A stretch of 40,269 bases of DNA from Acidobacteriota bacterium (GTDB lineage: Bacteria > Acidobacteriota > Terriglobia > Acidiferrales > UBA7541): positions 1 to 40,269 of the forward strand of contig PMUS01000091.1 of the NCBI GenBank assembly GCA_003166795.1, in the 5' to 3' direction. The translations under genes were made by a program, and so were the position numbers. The notes under the pieces were generated by a model, which made no database searches, was not told the origin of the DNA, and saw only the letters and a list, made by a program, of their open reading frames with translations. Shown piece by piece: positions 33,715-40,269 of the stretch; position 1 is the stretch's first letter, and every line of letters starts with the position of its first letter.

Positions 33715-35043
33715 ATGTACTTTTTTTATCGCATCCTCACCGCGGCAGGCATGCTCTTTCTCGCGCCGTACTATGCGCTGCGAGGATGGCGTCGCGGCGA
33801 ACCCTGGAGCGCGGTGGGCGAGCGTCTCGGCAGCGTGCCGCCTGAAATAATTTCTCGCGCGGCCGATCGTTCCGGGCCCGGCGCGATCTGGATTCACGCC
33901 GTGTCGGTTGGCGAAGTGCTCGCTGCAAAGCCGCTTGCCGAAGGCTTGCAACGGCGCTTTCCGGGGCGCGCGGTTTTTGTCTCGACCACCACCGAGACGG
34001 GCCAGCGCCTGGCGCGCGAACGATTGCAATCCGTGGACGGCATTTTCTATTTCCCGCTCGATTGGCTCGTGCCGGTTCGCCGCGCGCTGCGATCCATCCA
34101 CCCGGCGCTGGTGATCGTGATGGAAACGGAAATCTGGCCGAATTTCCTGCGCGAAGCCCGGCGCCAGGGCGTTCCCGTGATCTTCGCGAACGCGCGCATC
34201 TCGGAAAAATCGTTCGCCCGGTTCAAGCGGTGGGAGTTCCTGGTGGGCGAGTTTTTCAAGCGAACGCTGGAGGACGCGGAACTCTTTCTCGCGCAGACGC
34301 CGGAGGACGCCACGCGGCTGCGCGAGATGGGCGCGGCCGAAGACCGCGTCGAAGTGACGGGAAACCTGAAATACGATGGCGAGCCCCCGGCTAAGAGCGA
34401 GTTCGGCGCGTGGCTGGAAGCTCAAATTCGCGGGCAGGAACGCTGGCCCGTGTTCGTGGCCGGCAGCGTGGTGGCCGAGGAAGAAGAAGCCGTGATTGCG
34501 GCCTACGACATCGTGCAGCGGCAGTGGCGGCACGCGCTGCTGATCCTCGCGCCGCGCAAGCCGGACAGGTTCGACGCGGCCTCCGCGGTTGCCGCCGCGG
34601 GCGGTTGGAATGTTGTGCGCCGCAGCCGCCTGGACGCTACGAAGCCGCTCGACGAAAATGCGGACGTGCTGGTGCTTGATTCTATCGGTGAACTCGCGGG
34701 ACTCTACGCGCTCGCCGACGCCGCGTTCGTGGGCGGCTCGCTGGTTGCCGCAGGCGGACACAATATCCTTGAGCCGGCATGGTTCTCCAAGCCGCCCGTC
34801 TTTGGCCGATCCATGGAAAACTTTCGCGACATGGCCGCGCAGTTTCTTGCGGCGAAGGCTGGAGTCGAGGTCGCGAGCGGCCAGCAGCTTGGAAAAGTAT
34901 GGGTGCAGCTGGTTGAGGATGATAGCCTCCGCGAGCGCATGGGGAAGGCCGCGCGCGGACTTTCCGAACGCAATCGCGGCGCCACGGCGCGGTCGCTCGA
35001 GCGCATCGCCGCCGTTCTCGACGAGCGGGAGCGCCCCGCGTGA
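33715..35043 (+). CDS. waaA: 3-deoxy-D-manno-octulosonic-acid (Kdo) transferase
   Basis: A 442-residue GT-B glycosyltransferase that attaches Kdo to the lipid A precursor at the inner face of the cytoplasmic membrane. An N-terminal membrane helix (YFFYRILTAAGMLFL) is followed by IWIHAVSVGEVLAAKPL with the catalytic-base Glu, STTTETGQRLA, VIVMETEIWPNFL, NARISEKSF, and a C-terminal domain with GNLKYD, AGSVVAEEE, LAPRKPDRF and GGSLVAAGGHNILEPA. Start at 33715 is preferred because a TATAAT overlaps the ATG at 33697 and family members begin right before the helix; 33697 remains possible. It overlaps lpxK by 4 bp. Confidence 0.92.
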   Translation: MYFFYRILTAAGMLFLAPYYALRGWRRGEPWSAVGERLGSVPPEIISRAADRSGPGAIWIHAVSVGEVLAAKPLAEGLQRRFPGRAVFVSTTTETGQRLARERLQSVDGIFYFPLDWLVPVRRALRSIHPALVIVMETEIWPNFLREARRQGVPVIFANARISEKSFARFKRWEFLVGEFFKRTLEDAELFLAQTPEDATRLREMGAAEDRVEVTGNLKYDGEPPAKSEFGAWLEAQIRGQERWPVFVAGSVVAEEEEAVIAAYDIVQRQWRHALLILAPRKPDRFDAASAVAAAGGWNVVRRSRLDATKPLDENADVLVLDSIGELAGLYALADAAFVGGSLVAAGGHNILEPAWFSKPPVFGRSMENFRDMAAQFLAAKAGVEVASGQQLGKVWVQLVEDDSLRERMGKAARGLSERNRGATARSLERIAAVLDERERPA

Positions 35044-36047
35044 CATTCATCGAATCGGTTCTGTGGCCGTTGACGCTGCCCTACGGCGCCGGCGTGCATC
35101 TGCGTGCGCGCGCCTATCGCAAGGGGATTCTGCGTCAGCGCCGTCTGGGCGGCATGGTCATCAGCGTCGGCAATCTCACTACCGGCGGCACGGGCAAGAC
35201 ACCGATGGTCATCTGGATCGCGCAAAGACTGCTCGTCGAGGGCAAAAGCACCGGCATTCTCACGAGAGGATATCGCGGCGAAGGTAATGCGTCAGCGTTG
35301 ACCAGCGACGAGGTGCGATTGATGCAAGCGCGCTTGGGCGATCGCGTTGCTTTTGGAGTCGGCGCAGACCGCTTCGCGGGCGGCAGCGAGCTTGCCAAGC
35401 GCGGCGTCGAATCGTTCGTTCTCGACGACGGATTTCAACATCTGCAACTGGCGCGCGATGCGGATATCGTTTTGATTGACGCGATGAATCCTTTCGGGGG
35501 CGGCCACCTGCTGCCCGCGGGCCGTCTGCGCGAGCCGCCATCGGCGCTGTCCCGCGCTGATATTGTCGTCATCACGCGAAGCGACCACGCTCCGGCTATC
35601 GAGGCTGCCGTCCGGCGCGATTCAGACGCGCCGATTTTCTACGCGCGCGCCCACCTTGAGTCCATCCGCGCATATAGCGGCGAATATCCTGGGACGGAAT
35701 CTGCGGAAGCTTACTCGCGCAAATTGTTCGCATTTGGCGGGATTGGCAATCCAGCCGGGTTCCGCGCCGACCTGCGGGAATGGGGTCTCGATACCGTTGG
35801 TTACAAGGTCCTCCCCGATCACCACCGCTACACCGCGCAGGACGTGAAGGCGATTGAGGCCGAGACCCGCGCGGCCGGCGCAAATGGAATCATCTGCACA
35901 GAAAAAGACATCTTCAATCTTTCGGGTATTTCGCAATGGGAGCTCGATCTTTACTACTGCCGCATCTCGCTGCATATCGCTCGCGAGCTTGAATTTTGGC
36001 AGAACGTGCTGGCGATCGCGGAATCGCGCATTCGGTCGCGGCGATGA
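35040..36047 (+). CDS. lpxK: Tetraacyldisaccharide 4'-kinase
   Basis: A 335-residue inner-membrane kinase that phosphorylates the 4'-position of the lipid A disaccharide, making lipid IVA, the acceptor for WaaA. An N-terminal membrane-associating helix is followed by the P-loop VGNLTTGGTGKTPMV, ILTRGYRG, LDDGFQHLQLARDADIVLID, NPFGGGHLLPAGRLREP, the switch FAFGGIGNP and the late motif DHHRYT. The GTG start overlaps the waaA stop (GTGA), so the two lipid A genes are translationally coupled. Length is usual for the family. Confidence 0.93.
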   Translation: MTFIESVLWPLTLPYGAGVHLRARAYRKGILRQRRLGGMVISVGNLTTGGTGKTPMVIWIAQRLLVEGKSTGILTRGYRGEGNASALTSDEVRLMQARLGDRVAFGVGADRFAGGSELAKRGVESFVLDDGFQHLQLARDADIVLIDAMNPFGGGHLLPAGRLREPPSALSRADIVVITRSDHAPAIEAAVRRDSDAPIFYARAHLESIRAYSGEYPGTESAEAYSRKLFAFGGIGNPAGFRADLREWGLDTVGYKVLPDHHRYTAQDVKAIEAETRAAGANGIICTEKDIFNLSGISQWELDLYYCRISLHIARELEFWQNVLAIAESRIRSRR

Positions 36048-36077
36048 ATCTGCGGCTTTGGCCGTAAAGAGAATACA

Positions 36078-36096
36078 AAGCCTAAAGCAAAGGCTT
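36078..36096 (+). terminator. Stem-loop after lpxK
   Basis: AAGCCT and AGGCTT pair perfectly around a 7-base loop, 31 bp after the lpxK stop. Without a T-tract it is a weak terminator candidate. The remaining 36097-36212 shows nothing clear. Confidence 0.25.
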
Positions 36097-36212
36097 ATCA
36101 CAGAGGAACCAGCGGCATTTTCGCGAAGGCGGCAGTGGTTTGCGGCAATCGGGGTGCGTGTGATACTTTTCGGCGCGGCGTCGCGAACCTACCGAGCGGT
36201 GCTCAACACTTA

Positions 36213-36692
36213 ATGGATACGCGCGACAAAATTATTTCCCGCGGCGGTTTGCACGATGTGCTCGAAGAACACCGCCGCGCGGGACGCCGGATCGTGTTTG
36301 CCCACGGCGTGTTTGACCTGCTTCACGCCGGCCACGTCCGCTATCTTCGGGCGGCGCGCGACGAGGGCGATTTGCTCGTGGTGGCGATTCATTCCGATGC
36401 GAGCGCAAGGCAACTGAAGGGAGCGGGCCGGCCGATTTTGACGGAGCGGGCCCGCACGGCGCTCGTTGCCGCGCTTTCGGCTGTGGACCACGTCATCATT
36501 TTTGACGACGCCGATGTTGAACCACTACTCCGCGAATTTCAGCCCGAGGTGCACGCCCGCGGCGCCGTTGGCGCTTCGTGTGAGGCCGACCTCGCGGCTA
36601 TTCTCGGGATTCGAGTCGCCGTAGTCGGCCATGGATCGTACCACTCGACAAGCGACATCGTGGCGCATCTGCGCCGGGGAAATAATGACTGA
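36213..36692 (+). CDS. rfaE2: Heptose 1-phosphate adenylyltransferase-like nucleotidyltransferase
   Basis: A 159-residue cytidylyltransferase-fold protein resembling the adenylyltransferase half of HldE, which makes ADP-heptose for the LPS core. The nucleotide motif FDLLHAGHVRYLRAA (HxGH) is intact, and VVAIHSDASARQLKGAGRPI and VDHVIIFDD fit the family. The usual KGGDY motif is missing; HARGAVGAS stands there instead, and its terminal part is unusual. It may act on a different sugar phosphate or be less active. The kinase half is not in this window. ATG at 36213 is chosen because the upstream frame has no family similarity. It overlaps the next gene by 8 bp. Confidence 0.75.
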   Translation: MDTRDKIISRGGLHDVLEEHRRAGRRIVFAHGVFDLLHAGHVRYLRAARDEGDLLVVAIHSDASARQLKGAGRPILTERARTALVAALSAVDHVIIFDDADVEPLLREFQPEVHARGAVGASCEADLAAILGIRVAVVGHGSYHSTSDIVAHLRRGNND

Positions 36693-37287
36693 TTCGCGGT
36701 CCCTGCAAATCAAGCAGTCGAGAAAATTCTGGATGCGCTGGCGGGTCCGCTTGGGGTATCCGGTCGCAATAGTATTCCTGGTGCTGGCGAGGCCGATCCC
36801 GCACTCGATCGTGGCCGGGGGAATCGTCGCGGCTTTCGGCCTGCTCGTTCGCGGCGCTGCTTCGGGGCATCTCCGGAAGGACGAGCAACTGGCCACGACG
36901 GGCCCGTACGCGAGCACGCGAAATCCGCTCTACCTAGGCAGCGCGTTTCTGGCGGCGGGATTCATCATCGCGGGCGATTCTTGGCGGGCCGGGCTGATCG
37001 TGGGAATCTATTTCGCGGTTTTCTACTACGCCGTGATTCGCGATGAAGAGGCGGACTTGCGCAAGCGCTTCGGCGCGGCATTTGAGGAATACGCCGCGCG
37101 CACGCCGGTGTTCTTCCCCGGTTTTCGCACGCATAAGGAAGGGGCGCCGCCGGGAAAAACGAGCGCGAATGTGTTTTCGTGGGCGCAGTACCGGCGGAAT
37201 CGCGAATATCAGGCACTGCTGGGAACCATCGCGGGACTCGTGGTCGTTTGGCTGAGAATGTGGATTCGAACGCGGTTTGGTTACTGA
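36685..37287 (+). CDS. Isoprenylcysteine methyltransferase (ICMT)-like membrane protein
   Basis: A 200-residue integral membrane protein with four or five predicted helices (VRLGYPVAIVFLVLA, AGGIVAAFGLLVRGA, AGFIIAGDSW..., LIVGIYFAVFYYAVI). It has the SAM-methyltransferase signature LATTGPYASTRNPLYLGS and the later IRDEEADLRKRFGAAFEEYA of the ICMT/PEMT family. Bacterial members methylate diverse, mostly unknown, lipid or isoprenoid-linked substrates. The start at 36685 lies inside the end of the previous gene (8-bp overlap), implying co-translation. Substrate unknown. Confidence 0.8.
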   Translation: MTDSRSLQIKQSRKFWMRWRVRLGYPVAIVFLVLARPIPHSIVAGGIVAAFGLLVRGAASGHLRKDEQLATTGPYASTRNPLYLGSAFLAAGFIIAGDSWRAGLIVGIYFAVFYYAVIRDEEADLRKRFGAAFEEYAARTPVFFPGFRTHKEGAPPGKTSANVFSWAQYRRNREYQALLGTIAGLVVVWLRMWIRTRFGY

Positions 37288-37298
37288 TACGGCTGGGC

Positions 37299-37568
37299 CT
37301 ACTGCAGCCTGTAAACGGCGTGCATCACGCGTTGAAATTGCGGCCTGTAAATCAGATCGAACGCATGTTCTTTGCCGGGAAACATTTCCAGCGCGACGCG
37401 CCTGGTCGCCGCGATCATGCCGGACGCTTCCTCCGCGCTGAGCTCGCCTTCCGCGATCGTTTCCACGGTGAGTTGGACTAGAATGCGCAGGCGCCGGATG
37501 CGCCGGCTTTCGTCGTCAATCTGTTCCTGCGTCGGATCCAGTTTCGCGCCGTCTAGTAACGTTGGCAT
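37299..37568 (-). CDS. Small conserved-looking hypothetical protein
   Basis: An 89-residue soluble, mostly helical protein of mixed charge (DDESRRIRRLRILVQLTVETIAEGELSAEEASGM begins the helical part, residues about 18-52). I do not recognise the family. It converges with the ICMT-like gene (11 bp gap) and is divergent from the NTF2-like gene. Good codon structure and a plausible promoter upstream support a real gene. Confidence 0.6.
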   Translation of the reverse strand: MPTLLDGAKLDPTQEQIDDESRRIRRLRILVQLTVETIAEGELSAEEASGMIAATRRVALEMFPGKEHAFDLIYRPQFQRVMHAVYRLQ

Positions 37569-37593
37569 GGTCTGTTTTGTCGCTTGAATTGTA

Positions 37594-37622
37594 ATAATGA
37601 GCGCCGCCTAAGGGGCCGGCAA
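37594..37622 (-). promoter_or_regulatory. Candidate minus-strand promoter of the 89-residue gene
   Basis: On the minus strand TTGCCG (4/6; 37617-37622) and CATTAT (4/6; 37594-37599) are separated by 17 bp, 25 bp before the gene start. Confidence 0.35.
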
Positions 37623-37658
37623 TAGTACTCGGGGACAGGCTGGCCTTTTTCGCACCGT

Positions 37659-37687
37659 TTGAATTGCTATGGGGCGTCGAATATCAG
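37659..37687 (+). promoter_or_regulatory. Candidate promoter of the NTF2-like gene
   Basis: TTGAAT (4/6; 37659-37664) and TATCAG (4/6; 37682-37687) with a 17-bp spacer. A better lone -10 (TACAAT, 37692-37697) lies 5 bp further without a -35. Confidence 0.3.
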
Positions 37688-37724
37688 GGAGTACAATCGC
37701 CGCGCCAAATGGAGGGCCCGAAAG

Positions 37725-38741
37725 ATGCGGGGACATATGCTCAGAAGTGCTGCCGCGGGGATGCTAGTTTTTGTAATGTTGTCGGCCGCGTTGTCAGGCA
37801 AATTGTCGGCGCGGACGGTCGGAGCCGCAGCGGGAAACAATGAACCGCAAGCCGCTCCGTCAACGGCGTGCGATTACGCGTGCCTGACCGGCTTCATTGA
37901 CCAGTACCTGGCTGCTTTGGTTGCGCACGATCCAAGCCGCCTGCCCGTGGCGAACGGCGTGAAGTTCACCGAGAACACGATGCAGATGAAACTTGGCGAC
38001 GCGCTCTGGGGCACCATCAGCGGTATGGGAACCTACAAAGTCTATTTCGCCGATCCTCAGGCCGGTCAGGTTGGATTCGAGGGAACCATTCGGGAGAACG
38101 GCACGCCTGCGATCCTGGTGATTCGGCTTAAAATCGAGAACCGCAAGATCACGGAAGTGGAAACGATTGTCCGCCGGGGCGCCGATCCCGCCGAAGCCCT
38201 GGAGAAATTCGGGCAACCGAATCCCGCATGGCTCCAGCCGCTGGCCGCCTCCGATCGTTCGTCACGGCAGGATATGCTCAAAATCACGAATACCTATTTC
38301 GAAGGGATCGTACACCTTTCGGGTGACATGGTTCCGTTCGACGACAAATGCAACCGGATTCTCGACGGCATTCAGGACACGAATAATCCGGCGTACAACG
38401 AAGGATGGGGACACGGCTCGTTCAATCCGGCCGCGATGGGATGCCGGGAAAACATGAACACGAAGATTTGGGCGTACATCAAAGCAGTTGATCCACGGCG
38501 GTTCATGATCGTGGACGAAAAAATGGGAATCGTATTTGGCTTCTTCATGTTCAACCATCCGGGGACCGTTCTGGAGGCGGATGTGCCGGGCGTCGGGAAA
38601 ATTCCCATGCCTGCATCCGCGAAGCGGCCGTTCAACGTCGAGGTCGCGGAATTCTTCAAGATTCAGAACGGCAAGATACGCCAGGTGGAAGGCGTGCAAC
38701 TCGCCCTACCGTACAAAACTCCCACGGGCTGGGACAAGTAG
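37725..38741 (+). CDS. Exported protein with two NTF2/SnoaL-like domains
   Basis: A 338-residue protein with an N-terminal signal or anchor (MLRSAAAGMLVFVMLSAAL). Residues about 48-155 look like an NTF2-type domain (CDYACLTGFIDQYLAALVAHD...FTENTMQMKLGDALW), and residues about 185-320 like a second one (DMLKITNTYFEGIVHLSGDM...GFFMFNHPG). NTF2 folds act as small-molecule binding pockets or enzymes; no catalytic residue can be assigned. ATG at 37725 has GGAGGG upstream; the longer frame from 37659 would pass through the candidate promoter. It converges with comEC after 26 bp. Confidence 0.7.
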   Translation: MRGHMLRSAAAGMLVFVMLSAALSGKLSARTVGAAAGNNEPQAAPSTACDYACLTGFIDQYLAALVAHDPSRLPVANGVKFTENTMQMKLGDALWGTISGMGTYKVYFADPQAGQVGFEGTIRENGTPAILVIRLKIENRKITEVETIVRRGADPAEALEKFGQPNPAWLQPLAASDRSSRQDMLKITNTYFEGIVHLSGDMVPFDDKCNRILDGIQDTNNPAYNEGWGHGSFNPAAMGCRENMNTKIWAYIKAVDPRRFMIVDEKMGIVFGFFMFNHPGTVLEADVPGVGKIPMPASAKRPFNVEVAEFFKIQNGKIRQVEGVQLALPYKTPTGWDK

Positions 38742-38767
38742 ACCAATCCCACGGTCAGGGCGCCAGA

Positions 38768-40269
38768 TCACCGCTCGACGTATGTGTGCACCGCGAGGTT
38801 TGTTCCATCCGTGAGCGCCGTGATGGCGCCGTCGCGATCGGTGCGCAGCAATCGGACGCCGCGTTGCTCGAAGCGCTCGACCACGCTTTTCGAGGGATGC
38901 CCGAACGGATTCGCTTCGCCCACCGAGACGGCGGCCAGGCGCGGCGCAACGGCGGCGACAAATTCTTCCGTCGAAGACGTCTTGCTGCCGTGATGCGCGG
39001 CCTTCAGGAAATCAGCCGCGAGCGGCGCGTGCTCCTCGACAAGCTCTTCTTCGGTGTGTTTCTCGATGTCGCCAGTCAGCAGGAAGTGTACATGGCCGTC
39101 GGTGAGCCGCAGGACGAGCGACGCGTCGTTCGGTGTCGCTCCGCCGGGTCGCGCGGAGGGCGGCCAGAGCACGGTGGTTTGAGCACCATGCCAATCGGAC
39201 TCCGCGCCCCGCGCTTTTTGCACGATGGGAATGCCGCGCGAGCGCGCCTCGGCAAGAAGACGCTCGAACGCCGGTCTCTCGTCATCGCGTCCGATCCACA
39301 ATTCGCCGACCTGGAAATTTGCGAGCACGGCGCTTAAGCCATCCACGTGGTCGTGATCCGCATGCGTGAGCGCGACCACGTCGAGCCGCTTCAGGCCGCG
39401 CGACCAAAGATACGGCGACACAACTTCTTCGCCCACGTCCGTTCCCGAGCGATACCCACCGACCCATTCCGATCCCGCGAGGCCGCCGCCATCTACCAGC
39501 ATCGTGTGCCCGTCGGGGAACGCAGCGAAAATCGAATCGCCCTGGCCCACGTCGAGCACGCTCACCTCGAGGCGGCCGCGCGCGAGGTTCGGCGCAAATG
39601 GGTGTGACGCAACGAGGACGGTCAACGCGAGAAGGGCGAGCGCGGAGATCCACTCGGCAGCCGCCATCGGCGGCGGGAGCTGACGCCTTGCGAGACGGCC
39701 CGATCGTTGGGCCGCGGCTGCGCGCGCTGCTGCGGCCAGAACAACCAACGCAGCGAAAAACAGAAGTATCAACCAGAACGGCGGATCTGGAATGCGGTAG
39801 GAAACCCGGGGCAAGCGGCTGAACCAGTTTATGGTCGCGAGCAGCAACCCAGCGCAGAATCCGACCGCTTTTGCGACGGCCATCGCGAGCCTCGCCCACA
39901 CAAAAGTAAGCAGCAGGGCGAGAAAGCCGAGCGGTACGATGAAGCCGGTCAAAATCACGGCGGGGATATTGCTGAGCGGACCTGCAAGGCTCACGCGGTG
40001 AAAGTCGCGGGCCAGCAGCGGCATCATTCCCCACTGGATCACCGCCGAAAGCAGCACGATTTCCCACAGGCGCAGCCCGGCGCGAATCGGCAGCGTCAAC
40101 AGCTCGCCCGCGCGCGGCGCGAGCTGCCGCGGCAATCGAGCCGCGAACCAGTGGGCAGCAGCGCGCATTTCGATCCGGAATTGCGCGATTTTGGGCGGAT
40201 GCGCGCCGTCGCGCGTGACATCGCCGAGGTGCCGAAGCCCGTTGCGATACGGAGCGCTCGTGCGGCTCA
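38768..40269 (-). CDS. comEC: ComEC/Rec2-family DNA internalisation protein (5' end outside window)
   Basis: The C-terminal 500 residues of a ComEC-type protein. The frame stays open to the right edge, so the N-terminal OB-like and early membrane part lies outside. Visible are competence-domain membrane helices (LWEIVLLSAVIQWGMMPLL, LSNIPAVILTGFIVPLGFL, and a helix near FWLILLFFAALVVLA), then a metallo-beta-lactamase domain: SVLDVGQGDSIF, LVDGGG, the metal motif LTHADHDHVDG, FLLTGDIE and AAHHGSKTSS. ComEC forms the inner-membrane channel for single-stranded DNA in natural transformation; the lactamase-like domain is thought to degrade one strand. A start at 40168 would truncate the channel and is rejected. 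Confidence 0.9.
   Translation of the reverse strand, partial: SRTSAPYRNGLRHLGDVTRDGAHPPKIAQFRIEMRAAAHWFAARLPRQLAPRAGELLTLPIRAGLRLWEIVLLSAVIQWGMMPLLARDFHRVSLAGPLSNIPAVILTGFIVPLGFLALLLTFVWARLAMAVAKAVGFCAGLLLATINWFSRLPRVSYRIPDPPFWLILLFFAALVVLAAAARAAAAQRSGRLARRQLPPPMAAAEWISALALLALTVLVASHPFAPNLARGRLEVSVLDVGQGDSIFAAFPDGHTMLVDGGGLAGSEWVGGYRSGTDVGEEVVSPYLWSRGLKRLDVVALTHADHDHVDGLSAVLANFQVGELWIGRDDERPAFERLLAEARSRGIPIVQKARGAESDWHGAQTTVLWPPSARPGGATPNDASLVLRLTDGHVHFLLTGDIEKHTEEELVEEHAPLAADFLKAAHHGSKTSSTEEFVAAVAPRLAAVSVGEANPFGHPSKSVVERFEQRGVRLLRTDRDGAITALTDGTNLAVHTYVER

Noticed and set aside
33640..35046. Minus-strand open frame of about 468 codons over waaA
   Set aside because: Antisense shadow of the conserved Kdo transferase.
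37725..38741. NTF2-like exported protein as a member of the flavoprotein system
   Set aside because: It is separated by lipid A genes, has its own promoter candidate, and nothing in sequence links it to phenol oxidation.

Overview
This 40.3 kb window is a GC-rich bacterial chromosome segment from a Gram-negative organism, shown by the lipid A/Kdo genes waaA and lpxK, an RND efflux pump and lipoproteins with lipoboxes. The mixture is typical of soil Acidobacteriota (an inference from content, not a database match): a Ser/Thr kinase fused to a TolB-like domain and TPRs, Tat-exported redox proteins, several PilZ proteins, and intergenic palindromic repeats. I see no tRNA, rRNA, CRISPR, insertion sequence or prophage.

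Layout. 1-8.3 kb: DHA2-type MFS drug exporter; on the minus strand an ankyrin lipoprotein, a DUF488 protein and a Tat-exported FAD oxidoreductase; then a HAD hydrolase, a repeat-rich intergenic stretch and two pentose-phosphate genes (gnd, pgl). 8.5-12.9 kb: a two-gene RND efflux operon. 13.0-14.4 kb: three consecutive PilZ-like genes. 14.4-19.3 kb (minus strand): a three-gene cluster of exported proteins (unknown protein, SpoIVB/S55-like peptidase, beta-propeller protein). 19.5-21.7 kb: Ser/Thr kinase-TolB-like-TPR protein.

21.9-33.6 kb holds the most remarkable element: a co-directional cluster starting with a small Tat-signal protein, followed by six tandem paralogues of the vanillyl-alcohol oxidase / p-cresol methylhydroxylase (VAO/PCMH) flavoprotein family. 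They alternate strictly between two sequence types (A-B-A-B-A-B), and three exported mono-haem c-type cytochromes each overlap a flavoprotein gene by 4 bp. The flavoproteins keep the VAO catalytic residues and the flavin-linking His, but have no signal peptide. The likely job is oxidation of para-substituted phenols (plant or lignin-type aromatics), with electrons passed to cytochrome c. The Tat protein could help carry folded flavoproteins across the membrane (hypothesis).

33.7-40.3 kb: envelope genes waaA and lpxK (4-bp overlap), a heptose-1-phosphate adenylyltransferase-like gene, an ICMT-like membrane methyltransferase, a small unknown gene, an exported NTF2-like protein, and a ComEC gene on the minus strand that runs off the right edge.
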